64,000 nucleotides of DNA from Vescimonas sanitatis (GCF_049060325.1 NZ_JBMGPW010000001.1:62001-126000); one strand, 5' to 3'; counted from the stretch's first letter, positions 25,435-34,430 are shown. Translations and numbers: made by a program. The notes: generated by a model not told the origin, from the letters alone.

Positions 25435-25463
25435 TTGACAAGCCCCGCCGCCGGGGCTATGAT
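25435..25463 (+). promoter_or_regulatory. consensus promoter with a dyad filling its spacer
   Basis: TTGACA (25435-25440), 17 bases, TATGAT (25458-25463). The spacer carries the inverted repeat AGCCCC / GGGGCT (25441-25446 and 25453-25458), a place where a repressor or MerR-type activator could bind. Confidence 0.7.
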
Positions 25464-25515
25464 AGCCGTGCCGTCCATCTGCCCGGCGGCCGAAACGAGG
25501 AAATGAGGAATTGCT

Positions 25516-26277
25516 ATGGACGCAGTTGTTCTTGACCATGTGGATAAAACCTATACCACCTACAGCACGGATATCGTCCTGACCGGCGAGACGCGGCCCA
25601 GCCGTACCCGACAGGTGCTGCGCGGCCTGTCGCTGACCATTCCCGCCGGAGAGATCACCGTGATCGTGGGCCGCAGCGGCTGCGGCAAGAGCACGCTGCT
25701 GAAGCTGCTGGCAGGGACAGAGACGCCTGACACCGGGACGATACGGATTCCGGAGGGCTGGCACAGTGCCATGCTCAGCCCGGATCCCTATGTCATCACC
25801 TGGACCAGCGTGCAGCGGAACGTGGCCATGGCCTGCGGCGTGGGGAAAACACCGGAGGAGCGCTATGAGCGCGCCAGCGAATTCGTACGGCTGGTGGGCT
25901 TGGAGGACTACGCCGACCTGACGCCGGCAGAGCTGTCCACCGGTATGAAGCAGCGTCTGGGCCTGGCCCGGGTGCTGGCGGGGCAGGCGGAACTGCTGCT
26001 GATGGATGAGCCCTTTGCCTCCCTGGACTTTTTGACCCGCGCAGAGCTGCAGAGCCAACTCCTGGCCATTCAGGAGAAGCTGCCCCGCACGATCGTGCTG
26101 GTCACCCACCAGCTGGAGGAGGCGCTGCTGCTGGGGCGGCGAATCATTGTCATGCACCCGGACAGTACGATCTGTGAATTTGATCTGACGGATCTGCCCT
26201 ATCCCCGGGATCTGGACGATCCGACGCTGCGGCGGCTGAAGAAGGCCGTTACCGACCAATGCCGCTATACCGCATAA
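25516..26277 (+). CDS. ABC transporter ATPase, SsuB/TauB-like, without partners
   Basis: The 253-residue protein has a full ABC core: Walker A GRSGCGKST (about 52-60), signature LSTGMKQR (about 141-148), Walker B LLLMDEP (about 161-167), and the switch His in VTHQLEEALLL. It resembles ATPases of nitrate, sulfonate and taurine importers. An insert near 20-32 (TGETRPSRTRQ) departs from the usual N-terminus. No permease or binding protein is adjacent, so it must pair with proteins encoded elsewhere. Confidence 0.88.
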   Translation: MDAVVLDHVDKTYTTYSTDIVLTGETRPSRTRQVLRGLSLTIPAGEITVIVGRSGCGKSTLLKLLAGTETPDTGTIRIPEGWHSAMLSPDPYVITWTSVQRNVAMACGVGKTPEERYERASEFVRLVGLEDYADLTPAELSTGMKQRLGLARVLAGQAELLLMDEPFASLDFLTRAELQSQLLAIQEKLPRTIVLVTHQLEEALLLGRRIIVMHPDSTICEFDLTDLPYPRDLDDPTLRRLKKAVTDQCRYTA

Positions 26278-26344
26278 GAAGCGGCGATGCACACTATAAT
26301 TGCTGTACCATACCTGCGGCCTGTGCCGCTGAAAGGAGACTGTT

Positions 26345-27052
26345 ATGCTTTCCGGACTGACGCAATATGTGCCCGAAGCGACCCTGACTGTTTACGACAA
26401 TCTGGAATTTCTCATTCGCCTGCTGCTGTCTGCCGCCTTGGGCGCGCTGGTGGGTTTGGAGCGCAGTAAGCGCCGCAAGGAGGCGGGCATCCGTACCCAC
26501 TGCATCATTGCCTGTACCTCCGCACTGTTTATGATCGTCTCAAAATACGCTTTCCTGGATTGTGTTACGCTGGATGGTCTTCGCGGCGCAGACCCTGCAC
26601 GCATTGCCGCCCAGGTGGTCAGCGGCATATCCTTTCTGGGGGCCGGCGTTATATTCAAAAACGGCAACTCTATCCGCGGACTGACTACCGCCGCCGGTAT
26701 GTGGGGTACCGCCGCCATCGGTATGGCTGTGGGTGCCGGTATGTATTGGCTGGGCCTGTTCGAGGCGGCTGTCCTCGTTGCTATCCAGATTATTCTCCAC
26801 CGCTTCCCTGTGGGGGCGGATGCCCTCACGACCCAGGAGCTTCTGGTGGAGCTGGAGGATACGGATGAGCTGCGGGCCCGCTTTGACGATCTGCTGAAGG
26901 AGCACCGCGGCCAGGTGACAGAGAGCAGCCTCACCCGTCAGGACGGCTGCCTTCGTATGGAGATCACCGTCCGGCTTGAGCCGCCGATCACCCATGATGA
27001 AGCACTGGCCTTTATGCGGGAGAACCCCGGTGTGAAAAGAATGTCTGTATAA
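26345..27052 (+). CDS. MgtC/SapB family membrane protein
   Basis: The 235-residue protein has the MgtC N-terminal membrane domain (helices about 22-155) with the family motifs LGALVGLERSKRRKEAGIRTH, split across about 35-56, and SFLGAGVIFKNGNSIRGLTTAAG. The C-terminal 75 residues form a soluble ACT-like domain. MgtC proteins modulate ATP synthase and phosphate or Mg2+ homeostasis in pathogens; the role in commensals is unclear. A TATAAT lies upstream (26295-26300) without a clear -35 box. Confidence 0.9.
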   Translation: MLSGLTQYVPEATLTVYDNLEFLIRLLLSAALGALVGLERSKRRKEAGIRTHCIIACTSALFMIVSKYAFLDCVTLDGLRGADPARIAAQVVSGISFLGAGVIFKNGNSIRGLTTAAGMWGTAAIGMAVGAGMYWLGLFEAAVLVAIQIILHRFPVGADALTTQELLVELEDTDELRARFDDLLKEHRGQVTESSLTRQDGCLRMEITVRLEPPITHDEALAFMRENPGVKRMSV

Positions 27053-27062
27053 GCGACGCATG

Positions 27063-27089
27063 AAAAGCCGGCCACCAGGCCGGCTTTTT
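27063..27089 (+). terminator. rho-independent terminator
   Basis: AAAAGCCGGCC (27063-27073), loop ACCA, GGCCGGCTTTTT (27078-27089). Ends the mgtC transcript. Confidence 0.92.
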
Positions 27090-27098
27090 CATGCGCAG

Positions 27099-27127
27099 TT
27101 GCGGTTTTCACTGGAGTTTGCTATACT
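27099..27127 (+). promoter_or_regulatory. promoter of the antiporter gene
   Basis: TTGCGG (27099-27104), 17 bases, TATACT (27122-27127), 25 bases before the GTG start. Confidence 0.65.
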
Positions 27128-27151
27128 CTGTGTGAGAAGGGAGATGTTTCT

Positions 27152-28492
27152 GTGCTGCATACTGTTATGGCGTTCCTGCCGTTGGCGTTTTTGATCGTAT
27201 ATGCCCTAAAGACCAGAAAAATGGCGGATGCAATGGTCCTGGCCACTCTGCTGGCCGTGCTGCTGGTCCATCGCCAGCATTTTTTCACTGGGCTGATCGA
27301 CGCCATGTATACTACACTGGGCAACAGCTCCTATCAGTTTGCACTGTGCAGTATTCTGGGCTTTGGCGGAATGATCTCGCTGTTTCAGGCCTCCGGCGGG
27401 CTCATGGGCTTCCGGGATCTGCTGGCGAAGGCGGCCAACACGCCCCGCAAAACGCTGCTGCTGGCGTGGCTGCTGTCTGTGATCATGTTCGTGGACGAGT
27501 ACCTGAATGCCCTGACTACCACCATCTGCCTGCGGGGTGTCTCCGATAAAAACCGTCTGCCCCGGGAGCACCTGGCGGTGCAGACCAACATTATGGCATG
27601 CTGCCTGTGCGTGACGGTGCCCTTTACCAGCTGGACGGCATTCAGCGTGGGCCTGATCTCCGACTTCGGCCTGGGGTTCACGGATTACCTTCAGGCGGTG
27701 CCCTTCATGTTTTATCCGCTGGCGATGATGCTGGTAAGTCTGCTGCTGGCGTTGGGCTGGTTTCCGAAAGTGGGCATGCTTCGTCAGGCGTATCACCGGG
27801 TGGCCTCCGGCGGCGCAGCCTTTGAGCCGGGAGAAAAGGACGAGAAGCTTGTGGACATTGACGAGGTGGATGAGCACAATGTCTCCTCGGCTTGGAACGC
27901 TATTATCCCGCTGGCGGCGCTGGTGGGCGGCACGGTGCTGTTTGACAATGATTTGCTCCACGGTATCATCGTGTGCCTGGTGGTGCAGTTCTTGCTGTAT
28001 GTGATACAGAAGCGTATGACGGTGGGAGAATACTTTGCCCGATTCTTTTCCGGCGTTAAGGGTATGACCACCATTGCTGTGGTGGTGGGCTTTGGCCTGA
28101 TGCTCAGCGACGCCAACCGTACGTTGGGGTTGTTTGATATTCTCATCAACGGTATCGGAGGGGCGGTGCCCCGCTGCCTGATCGCGCCGCTGGCGTTTGT
28201 GCTGGTGGGATTGACCGTATTTGCCGTAGGTGGCTGCTGGGCGGTAATGACCATCGCTATTCCTGTGTTCATCCCGATGGGACTGGCTGCCGGGGTGGCT
28301 GCGCCGCTGATGATCGCCGCGGTGATGAGTGGCGTTACCCTGGGATATAGTCTGTGCTTCTATGCGGACACGGTGCTGATGACCACCGCCGGCTCGGGCG
28401 TTTCCAACCTGACCACCATACGGGCGGCAACGCCCTATGCGCTGGCGGTGGGGGGCCTTTCGGTGATAGCGCTGTTGGTGGCCGGGCTGTGA
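27152..28492 (+). CDS. NhaC-type Na+/H+ antiporter family protein
   Basis: The 446-residue protein has about eleven to twelve membrane helices and the NhaC/arginine-ornithine-exchange layout, with FVDEYLNALTTTICLRGVSD at about 110-129 and repeated Gly/Ala-rich helices in the second half (YADTVLMTTAGSGVSNL near the end). It probably exchanges Na+ or an organic cation for H+. The GTG start is supported by GAAGGGAG eight bases ahead and the promoter just upstream. The substrate cannot be told from sequence. Confidence 0.85.
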   Translation: MLHTVMAFLPLAFLIVYALKTRKMADAMVLATLLAVLLVHRQHFFTGLIDAMYTTLGNSSYQFALCSILGFGGMISLFQASGGLMGFRDLLAKAANTPRKTLLLAWLLSVIMFVDEYLNALTTTICLRGVSDKNRLPREHLAVQTNIMACCLCVTVPFTSWTAFSVGLISDFGLGFTDYLQAVPFMFYPLAMMLVSLLLALGWFPKVGMLRQAYHRVASGGAAFEPGEKDEKLVDIDEVDEHNVSSAWNAIIPLAALVGGTVLFDNDLLHGIIVCLVVQFLLYVIQKRMTVGEYFARFFSGVKGMTTIAVVVGFGLMLSDANRTLGLFDILINGIGGAVPRCLIAPLAFVLVGLTVFAVGGCWAVMTIAIPVFIPMGLAAGVAAPLMIAAVMSGVTLGYSLCFYADTVLMTTAGSGVSNLTTIRAATPYALAVGGLSVIALLVAGL

Positions 28493-28557
28493 AAACGGTG
28501 GCTGGGTTGTGAAAGCAGCGGGCGGAAACAGTAACATTTTTGATAGAAAACCGGTGG

Positions 28558-28586
28558 TTTACAGGGCGGGGAAATCGTGGTACACT
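28558..28586 (+). promoter_or_regulatory. possible promoter before the 11-bp repeat array
   Basis: TTTACA (28558-28563), 17 bases, TACACT (28581-28586). It precedes the repeat array and the cell-wall operon. Confidence 0.5.
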
Positions 28587-28644
28587 ATGTGGGACCGGCG
28601 TTTGACACGCCGGAAAAGCGCGTGCTTTTTGTGCGCTTTCGCTG

Positions 28645-28699
28645 TACACTTATGGTACATTCATGATACATTTACGATACCTTTGTTATACATTCTCTT
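28645..28699. repeat. five 11-bp direct repeats upstream of the rodA-ddl-murF operon
   Basis: TACACTTATGG, TACATTCATGA, TACATTTACGA, TACCTTTGTTA and TACATTCTCTT follow each other with no gap; the hexamer TACAYT-like starts fall at 28645, 28656, 28667, 28678 and 28689, exactly 11 bases apart. On the minus strand this reads as TGTAYM boxes with five-base spacers. Direct repeats of 11 bp are the known binding format of OmpR/PhoB-class response regulators (PhoB, PhoP, WalR). The array is AT-rich in GC-rich surroundings. Confidence 0.75.
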
Positions 28700-28792
28700 T
28701 CGCTTTTTGCGGGCTTGATGCGCTGTATGTGGCCGCAGAGGAACGGATATGTGCGCCGTGCGGGGGAAATGCGAGGGAAGGGAGGTGCCGCT

Positions 28793-29944
28793 ATGCTGCG
28801 ACGGATACGGGAGCTTTTTAACGACGTGTTCCGACAGGCCGATCTTGTCCTGCTGGCGCTGTGCATCGGCACGTCGCTGTTCGGCATACTGATGATCGCC
28901 AGCGCCACACGCTATATGCACACCAGCAAGCTGGTGCTGGTACAGGCGGCGGCGCTGTGCATCGGGGCGGTGCTGTATATCGTGGTGTCGCAGGTGGACC
29001 TGAACGAGCTGGCGAAGTACTGGAAGTGGATATTCCTGGTGGGCGTGGTGTTCATCCTGCTGCTGGCAACGCCCCTCGGTATTGCCGGGGATACCGGCAA
29101 CAAGGCATGGCTGGAGTTCCCGTTCCTGCCGGTGAAGGTGCAGCCGGCGGAGATCGTGAAGCTGACGTTTATTATCGTGCTGGCGAAACAGCTCTCGTGG
29201 CTGAAGGAGAACCGGGACCTGCGGTCGATTTCCTCCATCGTCATGCTGGCGGCACACTTCGGCGTGATCTTTGCGCTGTACTACAAGATATCCTCCGACA
29301 TGGGCAGTGCGCTGGTGTTCCTGTTCATCTTCGCGTGTATGTGTTTTGTGGCGGGGGTGGCGCTGCGGTGGTTCCTGATCGGCGGCGGCGCGGCGGGACT
29401 GCTGTTCTACGCCATGTGGGACCTGGACCTGCTGGATACCTACATGAAAAACCGGTTCATCGTCCTGTTCGACCACAGCTATGACCCGCTGAACACCGGC
29501 TGGCAGCAGACCCGGAGCCTGCTGACACTGGGCGGCGGAAGGATATTCGGGCAGGGGCTGTTTCGCGGCACGCAGACCCAAAGCGAGGCGGCGTCCAGCC
29601 TGCCGCACCGGCACACGGATTTTATTTTCTCCGTGATCGGTGAGGAGCTGGGGCTGGTGGGTTGCCTGCTGACGCTGGCGCTGCTGACGGCCATTATACT
29701 GCGGTGCCTGTATGTGGCGCGGCACGCCAAGACCCGGCTGGAGGGCTATGCCTGCATCGGCGTGGCCAGTGTCATTATCTTTCAGGTCATCATCAATGTG
29801 GGTATGTGCCTGTTCGTGATGCCGGTCATCGGACTGACGCTGCCCTTCATCAGCTACGGCGGCTCATCGCTGGTGATGCTGTTTGCCTGTATGGGGCTGG
29901 TGTCCGGCGTACACGGGCGGGCGAAGCCCGACTGGCTGCGATAG
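28793..29944 (+). CDS. RodA/FtsW/SpoVE family peptidoglycan glycosyltransferase
   Basis: The 383-residue protein is a SEDS-family membrane enzyme polymerising lipid II glycan chains. About ten helices are seen, with the loop LPVKVQPAEIVKLTF at about 115-130, the GWQQTRSLLTLGGG loop, LPHRHTDFIFSVIGEELG and the family C-terminal signature GLTLPFISYGGSS. It is probably RodA, given the location with ddl and murF. ATG at 28793 follows GGGAGGTG; an upstream in-frame start lacks this. Confidence 0.9.
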   Translation: MLRRIRELFNDVFRQADLVLLALCIGTSLFGILMIASATRYMHTSKLVLVQAAALCIGAVLYIVVSQVDLNELAKYWKWIFLVGVVFILLLATPLGIAGDTGNKAWLEFPFLPVKVQPAEIVKLTFIIVLAKQLSWLKENRDLRSISSIVMLAAHFGVIFALYYKISSDMGSALVFLFIFACMCFVAGVALRWFLIGGGAAGLLFYAMWDLDLLDTYMKNRFIVLFDHSYDPLNTGWQQTRSLLTLGGGRIFGQGLFRGTQTQSEAASSLPHRHTDFIFSVIGEELGLVGCLLTLALLTAIILRCLYVARHAKTRLEGYACIGVASVIIFQVIINVGMCLFVMPVIGLTLPFISYGGSSLVMLFACMGLVSGVHGRAKPDWLR

Positions 29945-29955
29945 GAAAGACAACA

Positions 29956-29988
29956 AAAGAACGCCGCGGCTGTGCCGGGGCGTTCTTT
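29956..29988 (+). terminator. rho-independent terminator
   Basis: AAAGAACGCC (29956-29965) pairs with GGCGTTCTTT (29979-29988), then GTTTGTTT. It separates the rodA-like gene from ddl. Confidence 0.8.
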
Positions 29989-30018
29989 GTTTGTTTACAC
30001 ACCAGCGGGCAAAATCGG

Positions 30019-30047
30019 TTGTAATCAGCGGGGCGCTGTGCTATAAT
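30019..30047 (+). promoter_or_regulatory. promoter of ddl-murF operon
   Basis: TTGTAA (30019-30024), 17 bases, TATAAT (30042-30047). Confidence 0.7.
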
Positions 30048-30113
30048 AATATATCAAATCATGGGGGCACAGGGCCGTTTTTCGCTGTGCCGCCTAAAAG
30101 TGAGGGTACGCTT

Positions 30114-31175
30114 ATGAAGATCGTGGTATTGGCGGGCGGACTGTCCACAGAGCGCCAGGTGGCGCTGACCAGCGGCACCGGCGTGTGCAGGGCGCTGCGG
30201 GAGAGGGGACACAAGGCCATTCTGGTGGATATGTTTTTGGGGTTGGAGGACTACGAGGGCGCGTTGGAGGATATCTTTGACGCGCCGGACGGCCTGTGCG
30301 GCCAGAGCCGGGTGGAGCGCGTGGAGCCGGACCTGGAGGCGGTGCGCCGCAGCCGGAGGGACCAGAGCCCCAGCCTGCTGGGCAAGGACGTGCTGACCGT
30401 GTGCCGCATGGCGGACGTGGTATTTCTGGCGCTGCACGGAAGCTGCGGCGAGGACGGCCGCATACAGGCCACGCTGGATCTGCTGGGCGTGCCCTACACC
30501 GGATCCGGGTATCTGGGCAGCGGCATGGCCATGGATAAATCCGTGACGAAGCGGATGATGGACTCTCTCGGTATTCGCACGGCTCCGTGGCACGACATCC
30601 ACTATACCGAGAGCGATATCCCCCGGCTGGCGGAGGAGCTGCCGGTGCCCTGTGCCGTGAAGATCGTCAACGGCGGCAGCTCCATCGGTGTGGCGCTGCC
30701 GGACACGAAGGAACAGCTGGAGAAGGCCCTGCGCGACCTGCTGCGCTACGGCGACCATGTGGTGGTGGAGCAGAAGATCAAGGGTCGGGAGATACAGATC
30801 GCCGTGCTGGGCGACGGCTATCTGCCGGCGGTGGAGATCATCCCCAAGGGCGCCTATTTCGACTATGAGAGCAAGTATCAGGCCGGCGGCGCGGTGGAGC
30901 TGTGCCCCGCGCCTATCACGGACGCGGCGTGGAAGCAGGTGGGCGAGATGGCCCTGAAGCTGCACAAGGGGCTGGGGCTGAGCGTGTACTCCCGTTCGGA
31001 CTTCATTCTGGACGAGAACGGTCAGGCCTGGTGCCTGGAGATCAACACCCTGCCGGGCATGACGCCTACCAGTCTGGTGCCCCAGGAGGCGGCGCAGGTG
31101 GGACTGAACTACGGCGAATTGTGCGAGAAGATCGTGGAGCTGTCGCTGACGGCGCGAAAGGCGGCGCGGGCATGA
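30114..31175 (+). CDS. ddl: D-alanine--D-alanine ligase
   Basis: The 353-residue ATP-grasp enzyme makes the D-Ala-D-Ala dipeptide of peptidoglycan. Motifs are in order: VLAGGLSTERQVALTSG (5-21), ALHGSCGEDG (about 109-118), the PYTGSGYLGSGMAMDKSVTK stretch, VKIVNGGSSIGV (ATP-binding), and LEINTLPGMTPTSLVP at the C-terminal metal site. ATG at 30114 starts the family's MKIVVLAGG. It overlaps murF by ATGA, so substrate synthesis and use are coupled. Confidence 0.93.
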   Translation: MKIVVLAGGLSTERQVALTSGTGVCRALRERGHKAILVDMFLGLEDYEGALEDIFDAPDGLCGQSRVERVEPDLEAVRRSRRDQSPSLLGKDVLTVCRMADVVFLALHGSCGEDGRIQATLDLLGVPYTGSGYLGSGMAMDKSVTKRMMDSLGIRTAPWHDIHYTESDIPRLAEELPVPCAVKIVNGGSSIGVALPDTKEQLEKALRDLLRYGDHVVVEQKIKGREIQIAVLGDGYLPAVEIIPKGAYFDYESKYQAGGAVELCPAPITDAAWKQVGEMALKLHKGLGLSVYSRSDFILDENGQAWCLEINTLPGMTPTSLVPQEAAQVGLNYGELCEKIVELSLTARKAARA

Positions 31176-32521
31176 TGCCGCTGACGGTACAGACCATCTG
31201 CGCCGCGGTGGGCGGCACGGTGCTGCAGAGCAGCGGCGCGGCGGTGCGCGACGTGACCACCGACAGCCGCCGCGTGCCGCAGGAAGCGCTGTTCATCCCT
31301 CTGGTGGGGGAACGCTTCGACGGCCACGCCTATATCGAAAAGGCGCTGGAGGCCGGGGCGGCGGGATGCCTGACGGCAAAGACGCCGGAGGCGCTGCTGC
31401 CGGGGAAGTTTTACATTCAGGTGCCCGACACGCGGCTGGCGCTGAAGGCGCTGGCCGCCTGGTACCGGGGGCAGTTCCGGCTGCCGGTGGTACAGGTGAC
31501 CGGCTCCGTGGGCAAGACGACCACCAAGGAGATGATCGCCGCAGTGCTGACGCAGAAATACGAGACGCTGCGGACGGAGGGGAACCTCAACAACGACATC
31601 GGCGCGCCGCTGACGCTGCTGCGGCTCATGCCGGAGCACGAGGCGGCGGTGATCGAGACGGGCATGAACCACTTTGGGGAGATACGGTATCTGGGCGAGA
31701 TGGTACGGCCGGATATCGCCGTTATCACCAACGTGGGCGACGCCCACATCGAAAATCTGGGCAACACACGGCAGGGCATTTTGCAGGCCAAGTGTGAGAT
31801 ATTTGAAAATCTGACCCCGGAGGGCGTCGCGGTGCTCAACGGCGACGACGAGCTGCTGAACACGGTGACGCTGCCACAGAGCATCCTGCGCTGCGGCGAG
31901 GGCGAGCACTGCGAGGTCCGCGTTACGGACATCGACGACCGGGGGCTGGAGGGCGTGGCCTGCACCGTGACCACGGGACAGGCGGCCTATCGGCTGGAGA
32001 CGGCGGCGCCGGGGCGGCACATGGTCTATCCCATGGCCATGGCGGCAGCCATCGGCGAGCGGCTGGGCCTGACGGCGGCGGAGATCGCCGCGGGGACGGC
32101 GGCCTATGCGCCGGTGGGGAGCCGGATGCACCTGATCCGTATGGACGGGGATCGGCTGGTCATCGACGACTGCTACAACGCCAATCCGCAGTCCATGGCG
32201 GAGGGCATCCGTATGCTGGCTGCCAGCCGGCAGAAAAAGCGCCTGGCGGTGCTGGGCGACATGGGTGAGTTGGGTGCGCTGACGGCCCAGGCCCACCGGG
32301 ATATGGGGACGCTGTGCCGGGAGTTGGGCATCGAGACCGTGGCGGTGGGGGAGAAGATGAGATCCCTGACCGAGACCGACCCCGACGCCCGGTGGTTTGC
32401 CACCGTGGAGGAGGCCATGCCCGCTGTACGGGCGCGGTTCACCCCGGGGACGGCGGTGCTGGTGAAGGCGTCCCGCGCCATGCATTTTGAGAACATCGTA
32501 AAGGAATTAGAGAAAGAGTAA
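31172..32521 (+). CDS. murF: UDP-N-acetylmuramoyl-tripeptide--D-alanyl-D-alanine ligase
   Basis: The 449-residue Mur ligase adds D-Ala-D-Ala to the UDP-MurNAc-tripeptide, directly after ddl. The ATP loop VTGSVGKTTTKEM (about 109-121), the carbamylated-lysine region, ETGMNHFGEI and DDCYNANPQSM are all present. Two adjacent ATG codons (31172 and 31175) are possible starts; the first overlaps the ddl stop. Its stop codon is immediately followed by the next ATG. Confidence 0.94.
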   Translation: MMPLTVQTICAAVGGTVLQSSGAAVRDVTTDSRRVPQEALFIPLVGERFDGHAYIEKALEAGAAGCLTAKTPEALLPGKFYIQVPDTRLALKALAAWYRGQFRLPVVQVTGSVGKTTTKEMIAAVLTQKYETLRTEGNLNNDIGAPLTLLRLMPEHEAAVIETGMNHFGEIRYLGEMVRPDIAVITNVGDAHIENLGNTRQGILQAKCEIFENLTPEGVAVLNGDDELLNTVTLPQSILRCGEGEHCEVRVTDIDDRGLEGVACTVTTGQAAYRLETAAPGRHMVYPMAMAAAIGERLGLTAAEIAAGTAAYAPVGSRMHLIRMDGDRLVIDDCYNANPQSMAEGIRMLAASRQKKRLAVLGDMGELGALTAQAHRDMGTLCRELGIETVAVGEKMRSLTETDPDARWFATVEEAMPAVRARFTPGTAVLVKASRAMHFENIVKELEKE

Positions 32522-34429
32522 ATGGTCGACATTCGCGTTACAGGGCTGGTGAAGTCCTTTGATCTGGAAAAGAGAATACTGGACGGACTGAGCTTTCAGG
32601 TGGACAGCGGGGAGCGCGTGGGACTGCTGGGGCGGAACGGCGCCGGGAAGACCACGGTGTTCCGTATGCTCACCGGGGAGCTGGAGCCGGACGAGGGAGA
32701 GGTACAGATCGCCGCCGGACGGCGGGTGGGACTGATCTCGCAGATCCCCGTGTATCCGGAGGGGTACACGGTGGAGGACGTTTTGCAGACGGCCTTCGCG
32801 CGGATGTTTCGGATGAAGGACGAGATGGATGCGCTGGCCCTGCGGATGGAGCAGGGGGACAGCGGCGCGGATACGCTGCGGCGGTACGGTGAGCTGAACG
32901 CCAAATTCGAGGGACTGGGCGGCTGGGACACGGAGACGGCGGTGAACAGGGTGGCCAACGGCCTGAGCATCCCGAGGGAAATGCGGCAGCGGGAATTCGC
33001 GTGTTTGTCCGGCGGAGAGAAGACCCGGGTGAACCTGGGACGGCTCATTCTGGAGGATACGGACATCCTGCTGCTGGACGAGCCCACGAACCATCTGGAC
33101 CTGCAGGCCACGGAGTGGCTGGAGGGGTATCTGCGGAGGTTCCGGGGCACGGTGCTGACCATCAGCCATGACCGGTATTTCCTGGACCGGACCGTGACGC
33201 GGATCATCGAGATACAGGACGGAAAAGCGGAGTTTTACAGCGGAAATTACAGCTTTTATGCCATCGAGAAGGAACGGCGGTATCAGGAGCGCATGAAGCA
33301 GTACCTGAAGGAGCAGGCGAAGATCGCGCAGCTGGAAAAGGCGGCGGAGCAGATGCACCTGTGGGCCTTCATGGGCAACGACGCGCTGCACAAGCGGGCC
33401 TTCAGCATGGAGAAGCGCATCGAGCGTATGCGGACCACGGAGAAGCCCACAAAGGCGCGGAAGCTGGAGGCGCGCTTCCAGAGCCGGGAGTTCAAGGGCG
33501 ACGAGGTATTGCAGATCAAGGGCGTCAGCAAGGCCTTCGGCGAGAAGCGGCTGTTTGAGGATGTGTATCTGCGGTGCGAGGGGGGCGAGCGCATCGCTCT
33601 GCTGGGCGAGAACGGCACGGGAAAGACCACGCTGCTGAATATGCTGACCGGCAGCGAACGCCCGGACAGCGGCGTTATACGGCTGGGGCCGGCGGTGAAG
33701 GCGGCGTATCTGCCGCAGGTGATACACTTCGAGCACCCGGAGAGGTCCATACTGGACACGATGCTCTATGAGCTGGACATCACGCCGCAGTCGGCGCGGA
33801 ACCGGCTGGCGGCGTATCAGTTCACCGGAGAGGATGTGTTCAAGAGCGTCAGCGTGCTGTCCGGCGGCGAGCTGAGCCGCCTGCGGCTGTGTATGCTGAT
33901 GGACGAGAGCATCAATCTGCTGATATTGGACGAGCCGACGAACCATCTGGATATCGACTCGAGGGAGTGGCTGGAGCAGGCGGTGGAGGCCTTCGACGGG
34001 ACGCTGCTGTTCGTGAGCCACGACCGGTATTTCATCAACCGGTTCGCCACCCGCGTGTGGGAGCTGGCCGAGGGCGTCATCACGGACTATCCCATGGGCT
34101 TTGCACAGTACCGGCAGGCCAAGGAGGAGGAACGCGCCGCCGCGGCGGCCGCGGTACAGGCGCAGTCCGCTGCGCCGAAAAAGAACGGCAGCCGGGGCAA
34201 CCGGGCCCAGCAGGCGGCGAAAAAGCAGCTGACCATCTGCGAGACGGCTATCGCCAGGCTGGAGGCGGACAGCGCGCGGCTGGAGGCGGAGATGGCGGAG
34301 AATGCCTGCGACGCGGAGAAGCTGAACGCGCTGTATCAGGAACAGCAGGACGTGCAGAAGCGGCTGGAGCAGGAGATGGAGCGCTGGGAAGAACTGAGCT
34401 TGCAGGCCGAGGAACAGGAGGAGCGATAA
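32522..34429 (+). CDS. ABC-F family ATPase
   Basis: The 635-residue cytoplasmic protein has two ABC domains (about 4-255 and 325-540), each with Walker A (GRNGAGKTT, GENGTGKTT), LSGGEKTR / LSGGELSR signatures and LLLDEPTNHLD / LILDEPTNHLD, joined by the ABC-F linker (Lys/Arg/Met-rich, 255-320). A Glu-rich coiled coil closes it. It lacks membrane helices. ABC-F proteins act on the ribosome as translation factors or antibiotic protectors. It starts with no gap after murF. Confidence 0.92.
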   Translation: MVDIRVTGLVKSFDLEKRILDGLSFQVDSGERVGLLGRNGAGKTTVFRMLTGELEPDEGEVQIAAGRRVGLISQIPVYPEGYTVEDVLQTAFARMFRMKDEMDALALRMEQGDSGADTLRRYGELNAKFEGLGGWDTETAVNRVANGLSIPREMRQREFACLSGGEKTRVNLGRLILEDTDILLLDEPTNHLDLQATEWLEGYLRRFRGTVLTISHDRYFLDRTVTRIIEIQDGKAEFYSGNYSFYAIEKERRYQERMKQYLKEQAKIAQLEKAAEQMHLWAFMGNDALHKRAFSMEKRIERMRTTEKPTKARKLEARFQSREFKGDEVLQIKGVSKAFGEKRLFEDVYLRCEGGERIALLGENGTGKTTLLNMLTGSERPDSGVIRLGPAVKAAYLPQVIHFEHPERSILDTMLYELDITPQSARNRLAAYQFTGEDVFKSVSVLSGGELSRLRLCMLMDESINLLILDEPTNHLDIDSREWLEQAVEAFDGTLLFVSHDRYFINRFATRVWELAEGVITDYPMGFAQYRQAKEEERAAAAAAVQAQSAAPKKNGSRGNRAQQAAKKQLTICETAIARLEADSARLEAEMAENACDAEKLNALYQEQQDVQKRLEQEMERWEELSLQAEEQEER

Positions 34430-34430
34430 C

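Noticed and set aside
23944..26292. A 782-codon open frame on the minus strand
   Set aside because: It runs antisense to the spermidine-synthase-like and ABC ATPase genes, is rich in His, Gln and Arg as expected of an antisense frame of GC-rich genes, and has no family resemblance.
28645..28699. Interpretation of the 11-bp array as a replication origin iteron set or DnaA boxes
   Set aside because: The repeats do not match the DnaA box (TTATNCACA), no replication gene is adjacent, and the site is upstream of a cell-wall operon.
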